Source of the DNA: Lagopus muta
Taxonomy: Eukaryota > Chordata > Aves > Galliformes > Phasianidae
Assembly: GCF_023343835.1 (NCBI RefSeq)
Contig: NC_064439.1
Coordinates: 42,091,508 to 42,155,507 of the forward strand
Length of the DNA: 64,000 bases
Direction of reading: 5' to 3'
The translations under genes were made by a program, and so were the position numbers. This document shows, piece by piece, positions 34,786-46,049 of this stretch (positions are counted from its first letter, which is position 1; every line of letters starts with the position of its first letter). The notes beneath the pieces are model-generated. The model was not told where the DNA came from. It saw only the letters and a list, made by a program, of their open reading frames with translations, and ran no database searches.

Positions 34786-35300
34786 CCCGCCCCGCTCTCC
34801 GGCTGCCTCCACCACCACACGCTGGGGCCCGCCGGGGCCGCGCCGTGCCGGGCGGGCCGTCGGCCCGGCTCAAGTTTCTTTCTCTCCTCTTTCTCGTCCC
34901 TCTTCCAGCGGCGCACGGGGCGCGGAGCCGGAGCCCTCGGAGTGCCGCGCTCGGCGGCGGCACAGCCACAGCGCGGCCCCGGCCGCCTCCCGCCGCCGCC
35001 AGTCCCGCCCGCCGCGCCGGGGGCGGGGGCCGGGGCGGAGCCGGCGGGGCGGTCCCGCCGCGTTGCATTGCAGCCCGCCGGGGGCCCGCGGGGTGCTGCC
35101 GGCGAGGGACGAGGGCGGGCCGGGGGTGTTGGTGCTGCCGGGATGGGGTGGGGCGGCGCGTGGGGAGCGGGTGTGCGCAGCCCAGGTACGGCTCCGGTCC
35201 CGTCCGGGCGCTTTGGAGATCTCCGAGGAGGAGAGCCCGCGGCCTTTGGGCAGCCTGGCCTCGGGGTACGGGTGGGAATTCACACGGCTAACGAAGGGAT
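34000..35300. promoter_or_regulatory. LIMD1: CpG-island promoter and 5' end of LIMD1
   Basis: The sequence is strongly CpG-rich from coding exon 1 to about 500 bases upstream of the start codon, then falls back to ordinary composition. GC boxes (GGGGGCGGGGGCCGGGGCGG near 35020-35040) and no TATA box indicate a broad housekeeping-type promoter. The transcription start cannot be placed from sequence alone. Confidence 0.8.
34588..34614 (-). repeat. LIMD1: CAG repeat encoding nine glutamines in LIMD1
   Basis: Nine uninterrupted CAG codons on the minus strand encode residues 58-66. Human LIMD1 has a shorter glutamine run at this position. An uninterrupted repeat tends to be length-variable. Confidence 0.9.
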
Positions 35301-38300
35301 TTGAGGAGTTCAGAGAGAGGACTCAGGGATGGTGAGAAAATGCAAATTGAAGGCAGCGTGGGAAGCGGGCAGCTGCACCTCCGCGACACTGTGCGCTGCA
35401 CGAAGCAGGCGGCGGGGCCGGCAGTGGGTCTGTGTAGGGACGGCAGAAAACGCGAGGAAGGCGCATGCAGACCCACGTGCAGATCCAGGCACACGGGCCT
35501 GCAGACAGCCTGCTCGGCACAGGATCTGCGCAGCTGGAGCAGAACCGCTGTGTTTAAAGGTCCCAGGTACCACCGTGACTGCAAGGAGTACGATCTGCTA
35601 GGTGGGGATGGAACTGCCCCAAGGCTGGCGCTGGGCGGATGGGGTGAGGACAGGCCCTCCCTCATCTCCTCTGCTCAGCGCTGCCCAGCTGCGGGCACCC
35701 TGCTGCCCTGCTACCCTCCAGGGCTGCACCAGCAGCGATAAGCAGAGCTGTGAGTGCCAAGGATAAGGCAGAGCTCTGAGCTGCCAGGGAAATAGTTTGC
35801 ATTCCTGGAGCGGGAGCTGCAGGAATGCACTCACCGGCTGAGCCGCCCTAATGTACTGAGGCACAGCACCATCCTGACCTGTCGTGGCTGACAGACCAAG
35901 CAAAGCCTGAGCGAGTCCCTGCTCCGGACCCTGAGGGCTGCGGTGCCCCTCAGTAAATGCACTGAAAGTTGCCGGCCTGGGTGTGTGTGCTCAGACTTGT
36001 AACGCTTCCCAAGCACTCGGGAGGTAGGGCCCAGATGTTAAGGAATGCACTGTGAATCAGGCTGTGACCAAACTGCTAGAAACCAAAAAATCCCCTCCTT
36101 TTCTAGCAGCTCCCTCGCAAGAACTCTGCTTAGCAACAAGGACAGCTCACAGGCCCGAACGTGGCACACCACCTCCAGTGAGCCGCAGCCCCTCCAGGCA
36201 GGCACATGTCGCCTGGTGCAGCCACCTCAGCCGGAGCTGAGCTGCTGATAAACACTGGACTCATGGGAGTGAACCCAGGCGGTTGGCGTTTTCATGATCA
36301 GTGTGTCTGTGGTCAGTGATTTCGGTGGAGGCAGGCAGCGGCACAGAGCAGGGCTGGGGGACGGGGAGCGGCAGTAAATCACTCAGGAGGCCTTCACTGC
36401 CTGCTGAGCTTCTAAGTGATGGATAGCACTGAGGCACAAGGGGAAAACAATCCCGTCTGTCAAACTAGCCCCTCTATCTGGCCTCTCTGAGCCTTGCTCT
36501 TCCATGGGGAGGCTGAGGGAAGAAACATCCCCAGGCTGTTTTGTGTTCCCTTTGCAGAAAAATCAGCAGCTGAAATGTGAACTGTTGATGACTATGACCA
36601 GAAGCAGCTCTGAGTGTGGGGATTGCTGTGCTGTGCTGTGTCAGATGGGTCAGGGGATGAGGAGCTGAGGGCAGGACAGCCCCAGCAGGTATTCTGTGCT
36701 GAGCAGGTTTCAGCTTGAGCCACCAGTGGCTGACAACAAAAGTAACTGACTCTTAAGGAACTCCATCAAAATCTAGGAGCTATGAGGTTAAGCCCACAGC
36801 TCAACTAAAGCCTGAGCCTAAGTGTGTGATTGCCTTGGAAAGGAAACTGCTGGCTGCACCGAGCTCCACGCAAGGGAGAGACAGTGGCACAGCACTGCTC
36901 TGAGAGCAACGGAGCCAGCCCAGGACTGGAAACTTCCCTCACTCTTTGCAGTGCAGAAACGAAGAACAAAGAGCAGTGTGAGGTTTTGTTTCCCTTATTT
37001 GGCATCGGCTTGTGGAAATCCTCAAGCAAAACCTAGAAGATTGGGTCAGTACTTGAGCTCAGAGGAAGAGACCTGAAAAGCCACAGATGTGAGGCCAGGT
37101 TCCTCCAACCCCAGGACAGCTGGGAAAGGAAGCTCACATAATGCAGTGACTGTGTGCCATGGAGGGTATCCTCAAAGATCTAAGCTGCTGCTCCTGAAAG
37201 AGCTCCCTGAGTTCTCCCACTGCTTTGCTGGGGAAGGCCATTTCTTCAGGTTGTGGTTGCGGTCAGGAGGACGAGAGGCAGCAGCACTCGGATGGGACTC
37301 GTTGTTCCGTGAAGTCCAGGAATTTCCAGGTGCAAAGCTGCAAATTCCCAGCTCCTTGAGCTGGTGAGCTGGATGTTCGACACCTCTTCTTCCTGCCCAC
37401 TGGCTTCATTCAGAGCACTGCTGGAAACTGAGCGAGCTGAGATGCTTGGGCTTAGATTCAGTGGTTACCACTTTTGTTTCAAATGTTAAAACAATAAGCA
37501 GCAGAGTTGGTACTGAACAGCAGATCCGCATTTCTTTGGCTTGAGAGAAGAAGAAAACGCAATGGCAAGTAGATGGATGGATGGCAGCATAAACTCCACT
37601 GCTTTTCCCTGGGAGGAATCTGTGATGTTCACAGGCAAAGCACTGTGGAGAAGGGAATCATTCATTGCCCTCGCACCACTTCTCTCCTCCTCACCCAAGG
37701 ATGCGCAGTGCGCCTCGTGAAGGCAGGCTCCTACCCAGCACAGTGCAGACCTTGCTCATGCCTGCCATTTCTTCCTGCAGACCACGCTGAGGCCCCTGAG
37801 AGCTTTAGGAAACAAACCCTTTGGTGGGACAGAAGTATTCTGGAATGCAAGTATCGACTTTGGTATAGAAGTATCTATTTTCAGCTTTCAAAAACAAAGC
37901 AAGGAAGAATCTGTGACTTCGCTCAGATCAGGACTTTTTCCGACTTTCTTTTGTAAGGGTCGTGCACTCATTTTTTGCCACTATGTTTTTATCTGTGAGC
38001 TAACATCTGTGGGATGTTTTACCGCAGGGCTCGCAGGAGCCCTCACCTCGGGGGAAGCAGCCTTCTTGCTGAGCTGCCGCACTGACACCCCTGACCTTCA
38101 CAGCCATGCAAAGTACATTTCCTTCCTATGCCAAAGGATAAAATCAGCTGTGGGAAGAACAATGCATGCACAGACAGCAGGCAAAACCCTGCTGAAGACG
38201 TTCAGACACTGAACGATGAAGCTGCACTTGGCCTCGCTCCAGACTCTGTACGCATGAGCACGCGCTGTGATTATGAGCTCCTGCGGACAGGAATCACAGC

Positions 38301-39118
38301 CAAGCAACTTACAGGCATTTGTTTTGGGCTCTGACATGCCGTGGTTTCGGTGAGTGTAAAGCAGCAAGGTACCGCTCAAGTTCTGTGCTCATGTTTATTC
38401 TCAGTGGGTTTTAGGCTAGGGATACTCCTAAGCGAACAGATGATTAACTTGAACTTTCTATTAGAATGGAGGTGTAATGCTGCACTGCCTCACACACCCT
38501 GATGCTGCAATTAGGTACCAGCCCAATTTGTCATAGTTCTTGTGAGCTTTGCAGCCCGTGCCTATTTAGGAATGAAGGGGCTCGCAACTGATGTCATGCT
38601 ACAAGGCCAAAATGTGTGTGCTTACTTGAATTGACTATTATAAATACAGTCCCTGGAAGAAAAGCCAGTGCTCATCTATTCCACGTTAGTTCCCATGGGC
38701 TAGGCTTATGGATTGCAGTGTATTTGCTTGTGCTGTACAATGCTGACCACTTTGCAACACAGCCACCCTCTGCCTGAACACACAGCATGAAGGCAGGCAG
38801 ATTTGTCGGGAAGATGCCCTGGGAGAATGGCTCAGGCTGAAACACAGCACTGATCCCAGTGGAGTCTTTCTGTGCAGCAGACGAGTTGCTTCCCTCTCCT
38901 TGCAGTGGTGCAGCCAGCTTTATCCCTCACAAAGAATGAGGCTGTTGGCTTACTAGCACTGGGTCTGGGGCTCCCTACAGTGGATGACCTTGGATCAGGT
39001 GTGGAAGGACAACATTGAGGGCTGATGGGCAAGTATGTCTCGAGCCTTGGTAGCGATGGAAGCACTGTGCGTTTCAATACGGCAGTGTACCCTTTTCTAG
39101 AGAGAAAGAGAAAACAGG

Positions 39119-39210
39119 TTTCTTTTTCTTTTTCTTTTTCTTTTTCTTTTTCTTTTTCTTTTTCTTTTTCTTTTTCTTTTTCTTTTTCTTTTTCTTTTTC
39201 TTTTTCTTTC
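39119..39210. repeat. (TTTTTC)n hexanucleotide microsatellite
   Basis: About 15 near-perfect TTTTTC units, pure pyrimidine on the plus strand and pure purine on the minus strand. It creates spurious Ser-Phe and poly-Lys frames. Such tracts are prone to length change and can form triplex (H-DNA) structures. Confidence 0.97.
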
Positions 39211-42200
39211 TTCTTCCGTGGAAAGCCTTAGGCTCCTCCAGGGTATGTGTGGTGGGGGTGGAAGGAGCTGGTGGCAGCAGGGGAGCTAAGGCCAGAAGAC
39301 TGTGGGGCAGGAAGGCCGCTGCCAGGAACTTTGTCAGCATGGAGAGCCCATACCTCAGCCTCCACCTTTTGAAAACTCTGCTGGAATGCATCATTTTGGA
39401 GATGTTGTTCCCCCTCACAGCTGCCCCAGGGGCCTCTGCATTCCTCTGGGAGGCCTGCCCTGCCTGCCTCCTCTTGCTTCCCTCCAAATTTAACCCCCAA
39501 GGAGCTCAGGGCAGGAAGGGCCATGCCAACCCCGGAACCCCATGGCCTGGTGCGGGGCCCTTCATGACAAGCTGCTGCTGTGGGGTGAGCAGTGCTTCTC
39601 CATAGACATAGGGCTAAACTCCAGGACAGGTAAAATTTAGGGCTGTTGAGGTGCCCTGCCTGAGCAGCCACCCTCTGGAGGTGTGTCCTGCTGTGCCACA
39701 TGTAGCCCAGCTGCTGGATGATGAAAATGCCTGTGGCAGAAAAAGGAGAAATCACACCACAGGGACAAAGCTGTCCTCTGCCAGGCTCCTTGCCCCTGCC
39801 CCAGCCAAGCCCAAGGGGAAGGTGAGGAGGCTGTGGCCCACCTGAGTGTGTGCCTCCTGAGCCCAGAACAAGGGCAAGAACAGGGCCTAACTGATTTTTT
39901 GCTTCCTTTAAACTACAACAGCCTGTTTACAGGGCATGCTCTCTGCAGTAAATTACACTAAGAGCCATTTAATTAGCACTAATGGCACAGAAGAGCCAGT
40001 GGCAGCCTAGGGACAGCTTTCTGGGGCTGTAAAAATGCTTCAAGCAGCTAGAGTAGTGCTGGGAAATCACTGAGAGCCCATCAGGAGCCCTGGCAGAAGC
40101 AGATAAAGCAGATACCACGAGCACAGGGTGTGCATGTCATCTCTGTTTTCCCTCAGCCCAGCAGGCCAAAAGCTTGCTTTTGGTGGCTTCAGAGTTATAC
40201 CTACATACCATAGGTGGCTTTGTTGGTTTTCTTCTTCCTTACACCTACTTAATGAAGGTGAGACAATTTGGTTTTTTTTCTGTTCTCTACTAAAAATACC
40301 CTTCCATCGGAACAAAAACTCGACTGGAGACATTTCTAGCTCCATTTCCCTGCTCTTTATCAGCGCACTAACACAAACAGCATGGTGACCTGCTCAACAT
40401 GCATGCGTGGCCTTTAGTAATCCCAGGCTGGAGGAGCACCACACGCCGACGACATCCTGCCATTAGTCATCAGCTGAGTGTGGCTTTGCAGGGCTGAGTG
40501 GATACAGCCAGTGCATCCACCCGCTCTTCTGTGCGTGTCCTAGAAGGATCCCTCTGACTAACAGATGTTTTTGAATACTCTTTCACATGGGAAAATTGGG
40601 AAGAACATCTTTTTATTGCACCCTTGCTATTTCATCCAGCCACGTGGATCTCCAGGGATGGAGACGTACTTAAGAAAAATATTCACTTCTGAAAGCTTCT
40701 ACAATTTTTTCGCAGTACTTTCTTGGCTCAGCCAGCCTAGCAATGCATGCTTGTATTCTTATTTTGCAGCAATTAGTAAGATTTGCTAATTATTACTGCC
40801 GAGTATTTGAAAACAATTGATTTCCCTTTGTAGCAGAAAATAATTTCCTGTTACACCAGTTCTCTTAATTTTCTTCCGGAACAAAACCAGGCCAGCAGTG
40901 CCAGTGGTGTCATGCTGCTGTTATTAAATCGCTCTATTTTCTGCCTTGGTTATTTGTCCTGTGTTTATTATTCCAAAGCAGTGCGCCTTGGATCCCCTAC
41001 AGCTGTTCCAACTGTATGTATTCAGCACCCTGCTGGCACCACGCTGAGTGGCTGGAGAGAAACTGCCATTGCTCAGCAGCCTGTGTTTCTTCTGGCAGCG
41101 GAAGGTGGATGTCTTGAGAGAACCTTGGACCTTTCATGCTCGCTTCTGGCACATGCAAGCAGCTGCTCACAGATAAGGAAGTTCAGAGCCCTAGGCGTGA
41201 CTGTAGGCTCTTCTCTTGCGCCCAGCCCAGAGGGTGTAGCTACAGAGCCTCTGGTAAGCTTCAGCAGGACACAAGGTGTGAAGGTCCAAGTTTGCATCTG
41301 ATTAGCACCACATGCATGCAAAATTAAGACTTGCACAATTCAAGGGAGCGAGCACGAAGGCATGCATTTCTGTCCGTGTAACTATATAGATTCTGTTGAG
41401 AATTTTCATTGAAGATGAGGCTCTTAAAAGCACTGTTACATCCCAAATGTCCCAGGCTGCATCACAAGCACAAGCATAAAGAATGTGGATATTCAATAGA
41501 TTCTACTCCAGCTTTTTCTATTTATATATTCCTTTGCTGAGCGAACGATTAGATAGCCTAAAATGGAGTGCAAATTGGCATGGTGCAGGCAGATGAGCAC
41601 CAAAGGAAAAGACCCCCATGTTCAATATCACAAGGTGTGAGATTCCTGTGATCAAAATCTCTCACAGGTGTGAGCAACACTCAGCTGACAACATCTACAG
41701 GAGCTCACTTGTCTGCAAGCTCTCATGGACAACGCAGAGGCTTGTACATACAAGGAAAGCCAGCAGGATTTCTCTCAGTAACTTTGCAACACAGAGGCAA
41801 AAATACTCAGAATTGGACACCAACACTTCATAATCCCAGGAAAATGTTTGCTTTCAGCTGTTGAAACATTCTGGCTACACAGAGAACTGGAGCTAATTTT
41901 ATAAGGAAGATGGTGCTGGTGAGCAGCTCCCCAGGGCCAAAACCAGACCTGCACTTGCCCAGAACAAATTTGCCCTGCCTAGTGCTTACTTGAATGAGGA
42001 AAGAGCTGCAAGAAAATGCTTTGTGTGACCTGGGGCCTCCTGGGACAGGTGAGCTCGGTGAACTGTGAAATGCTTTATGGTACCAGTAGGTCAGTTCATT
42101 CAGGAAAAGGGAAAAAATCCCACCTTTCCTCCTCGTGTCATGGATGCAGTCACCATTTGGATTCTGCTGGCATATCTGCCTTCACGTCCAGCATCTCTCT

Positions 42201-45200
42201 TACAGTGCAGTGCTCTGATACAAAATTAGCTCAGATCATAATAGGGAGGGGGAGACTAAAAAAAAAAGTGGAGCAGAAAAAGCATCCAGCAAAACAGTGT
42301 GTGTGCTGTTAAAATTCAGTAAATATATAACTATTAAGCCAACACCCTTTTATAAACTGTAAGAAGTATTGCAAAACAGAAAAAAACGCCTGTGATTTCT
42401 CTCCCCTTCCTTGCTTACAGCAAGGCTTTTAGAAAAGCCCTATAAATTGCAGATTTCCCAAGGAAAGAACAACCAGCAAAGTGCTAACATTCTTTCTCGT
42501 TCATGTCGATTGCAAAAAGCTTAGAGCAGAGGAATAGTCTGCGAGGCTTCACACCAACCAAAGGCAGACAAAGAAGAGAGACTGCACGACCTACATTATC
42601 TGTAGAATTTTTGCCCCCAGAAGAAACGAACAGGCTTTACGAAGTCAGATTAATAAAAGCTAGATGCTGGTTGTGAGGCATTACTTTAATCTGGTAAATC
42701 AGAGACAGATAATGGATTTCATTCTTTCCGTCAAACCTCTGTTTTTGGACTCTGTTGATGGGCATGGAAAAAAGAAATGCTTGTTCAGCAATGCCCCTGC
42801 AGAACCTTTTGTGTGGAGCACAGGTAGGGCACCCTGCCTACAGTGTCTTCAGCTGCAGCACTGATCTTTAATGTGACAGAAAAAGCCCTACTACCTCATT
42901 GCAAAGCAGCACTGGCGCACAAATATCATCTCAGTCACCACAGAGAGCTATCAACACTCATGCTTAAGAGCACATTTATCTGGGCTGTGATGTCATCCAA
43001 TACACTGCACTGTCCTATCATGGTTTTGGGGTAGGAAGCGAGTGACACGGTGCAGAAAATACATCTTCCATGTAACGGACCTGTTCCTTGGCTTTCCTGG
43101 AGCAGTTTGTGCTGGGCCCATCCCACTGGGTTTAGCAAGTCTCTCACATCTCCTTTGGCTCATCTCTTCATGGAATAACAGCAGCACCCTATCCATTTTA
43201 ACGTGTGGGATTAGCACTGTGCAATTGGACTGACTGACACCAGCACCTTCCCTTTTCGCTCCTCAAACATCCCCTCTTAGATTTAAAACTCCCATCCTGC
43301 TTGCCACAGAACTCTTCAGGTGTGCACAATCTGTGACAATGTTTTACATTGCCTTCAGCACGCAGATACATCTGTACCATAACACAAGTAACAACTGTTA
43401 AATAAATGGCAGGCATCTGTGTAAATTATTTTGAAGAGGGTTAACAACAGCTCACAGCCTGTAACAGTCCAATCTAGGCACAGAACAAACTTGTAAGTCC
43501 CAATTATCGTAAGACAAATGGCAGTCGTGCTTCAGATCAGGTCAACATCATGAAAAATTTCAGCAGGTGTCGGGACAACCACAAAGCTCTGCAGCTGGCA
43601 CCTCTGCCATCCTTCAAACACACACTCACTGGGGGATTAGGCTCTGTCAGACTTTCCACATCATCTCTCACATTCCCTTTTTCAAAACCTTGTTGTATCC
43701 TCTGGGCCTCACTGAATTTCACCTTACTGTAAACACACTGGTGTGACTTCTGACCATACACTTCTAGTGCCAACGCTGTTTGTTACTTTTCCTTCCTTAG
43801 TGTCGAGAGTCCATTCCACATTTTTCTTTCTGCCTGGATCAAAGTGAAATCTACGATTCACTTCTTCCTCCTGCAAGAGCAAATATAACCAGTACTAACA
43901 GCAGTAAACATTGTGGTCTGCTGCTCAGCCCTGTAGTGACTGCAGCTTTTGTTTAACGGCATCATAGGGCTGCTGGGCTTACAACATCTTTCTTCATCCT
44001 TGAAAATATTACAAGGTGGGGTTTTTTTTTTTACACCAAACATGTCACCTTTCCCCAAAGAAAATCTGTTTGAATGGTTCCATAGGGAGCGTTAAACTTT
44101 TATACGGAAAAGGCAGGAATGTGCTTGGGCTACAAATTTTACTTTAAAAGATCCCTTTCACAGGCTTTCAGGGACTTCTGAACAGGAGTTTTATCAATTT
44201 ATAACAACATATATGTCAGGCAGACATTGGAATTCAAATTATTTTAACTCCAACTAAAGGCCTGTGTTTAAATGTCTGAATGCATTCCTTTGTGGCTAAG
44301 ATTTAGGGAGTCTTAAAACTGCAAAGACTGTATCTTCATTATAAATATTCTATTTCTTAGTCATTCTTGCGTCAAAGGGCTGCTGAAGAGAAAATGTGCA
44401 GCAGTGTGGTCCAGAAGGAAGCAGAAGTCAGAAAGGTTTTGTTGCACATTTAGGAAAGCGTAGCGCCTATTCTGCTCACTGAGCCTGAAATCTCCATTAC
44501 GTAGCTAGATCTTTGCTACCAAAATGCATAAAACCAAATTAATTTCTGGCATTCCTTAGCGCTGACACTTCAAAGAATCTATCTTGATCTTGCTCAGGAT
44601 CCATTAGACTTCAGTATTGTTCAGTGGGAGATCTTTGTTGGTTTTCGTTTAGTCTGACGCACGGGATGGCTGTTGGACTGGAGGGTTAACAGACCTCTCT
44701 ATTTGACTAGCTCCTTGTCTTATCTGTTAGAAGGGCTCATAAATGGCTGATTTTAATAGTTGTTAAAGAAGAGGCATGCTCACACAGTGAACCCTGTAAT
44801 GTCTCTTTTGAAAACCTTTTCCAAGCACTTGCTAAAGACAGTAAGCATTTCCACACGGATGTAACAGTAATGCAGTGCGCAAATAATATGGCTGGAATGA
44901 GGCATGAAAAAAGCTTTGTGTTTTACAGACATCTGATTTTTAGAAACGTGACTGCTAGTTCTACTTACAGAACCCCTCAGAAATAAAGCAAATGAACAAA
45001 AAACCAAACCAACAAATGTTATTTGAAGTTTTACGATCTAGGCACTAGAAGAACTAAGGGTGGAATCAAAAAGCACAGCAGCTGCCTGTACGTAGTTGCC
45101 TTGTCTCTTTCTCAGCTGCCCCCAAAGTCTGTGGGATGGCTCATGAATGGGAAGTCACTTCATTTGGTCTGTGCAGAAACAATTGTCGGCACTTTGAGAA

Positions 45201-45715
45201 ATTTGACTCTCTCATGTTTGAACCAACAAAAATATGCCAGCAAGTAAGGAGGATCCTGGCTAAGGCAGGGCTCAGCTAAATCATCTGACTGTTTTCTTGG
45301 CTTGCCTCTGAAATGCATGTGAAATAGATCAAATCACTCCATTCTGGCTATTTATCATGAATAAAGCCGTTAGCCAGTGCTAATTTACACTAAGTTATAA
45401 GAAAATGTTGTTATGAAAAGTGCTGATTAATGGTAGGTTATCTAAATGTGAGATAGGTGGAGCAAAGATGGACTGACACCTAGCATTTGGTGTAGCACAC
45501 ACTCATGGCAGCTGTTTAGTTCTGGAATCATGCCTCTGCATTTGTCCAAGCCAAATTTCAAATAGGATAGATTCCTATTTAGTTGACCTAAACCCCACGT
45601 GCTTTATAACACTTACATTCTATTACAATTACTTACTTATTATTTCCTTCTCATTCACCCAGAGAATATGGACAAACAGCATCTTACCATGACTTGATAC
45701 AAAACTTTAATTCTG

Positions 45716-45721
45716 TACATT
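45716..45721 (-). terminator. LARS2: Candidate LARS2 polyadenylation signal ATTAAA
   Basis: The minus strand reads ATTAAA about 150 bases after the LARS2 stop codon, the commonest variant of the canonical hexamer. Use is inferred from position only. Confidence 0.45.
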
Positions 45722-45869
45722 CCTCCTGTTGAAATGAATATTCAGCAGCAACCTAATTTTGTTCACATTTTTCCCCCACTGTTATATGAGATTTAAATAG
45801 CCACCATTGGCACTTTGAATTGCTTTCATCCTGAAAGATTCCAGTTCTCTTTCATAGCCCAGCAAAGTC

Positions 45870-46049
45870 TTACTCTTGCACTAAGAAGTTGATAAGGGCA
45901 GTTCTTGGAGACAGAAAGGCCTTTTTGATGGTTCGTCCCTGGAGATGCTTGGCTCCAAGTTCACTTTGAAGAACTATCGCGTGGACTTCTTCAGCATTGC
46001 GGGCTGCTTGCTGAGGCACAAAAACTTTGCCGCAGGCTTTGTTATTGAT
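45870..46049 (-). CDS. LARS2: LARS2 last coding exon (C-terminal domain, stop)
   Basis: The exon is 180 nt, entered after TTCCAG in phase 0. It encodes [20 protein letters not shown], then [20 protein letters not shown] and [19 protein letters not shown], and ends with TAA at 45870-45872. Human LARS2 has [20 protein letters not shown] at the same place and ends LVQD. Confidence 0.96.
   Translation of the reverse strand: MNNKACGKVFVPQQAARNAEEVHAIVLQSELGAKHLQGRTIKKAFLSPRTALINFLVQE

Larger units (their letters stand above)
35301..45869. other. LIMD1-LARS2 intergenic region
   Basis: About 10.5 kb separate the LIMD1 CpG island from the LARS2 stop codon. I see a (TTTTTC)n repeat at 39119-39210 and a possible LARS2 polyadenylation signal at 45716-45721. 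I see no CR1 copy and no protein gene I can support; open frames are short and unrecognisable. AT-rich blocks at about 39895-39995 and 40735-40870 look like possible conserved non-coding elements but this is only an impression. Confidence 0.65.

Noticed and set aside
34786-34818. N-terminal extension of LIMD1 by eleven codons
   Set aside because: The frame is open but the upstream start codon is GTG, not ATG, and the ATG at 34783-34785 has strong context and matches the human N-terminus.
34427-35335. Long plus-strand frames of 150-300 codons over the LIMD1 first exon
   Set aside because: They are antisense shadows of the GC-rich LIMD1 exon and promoter; the codon-level conservation is on the minus strand.
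39074-39487. Minus-strand frame with a long lysine run
   Set aside because: It is produced by the (GAAAAA)n simple repeat and has no other protein-like feature.
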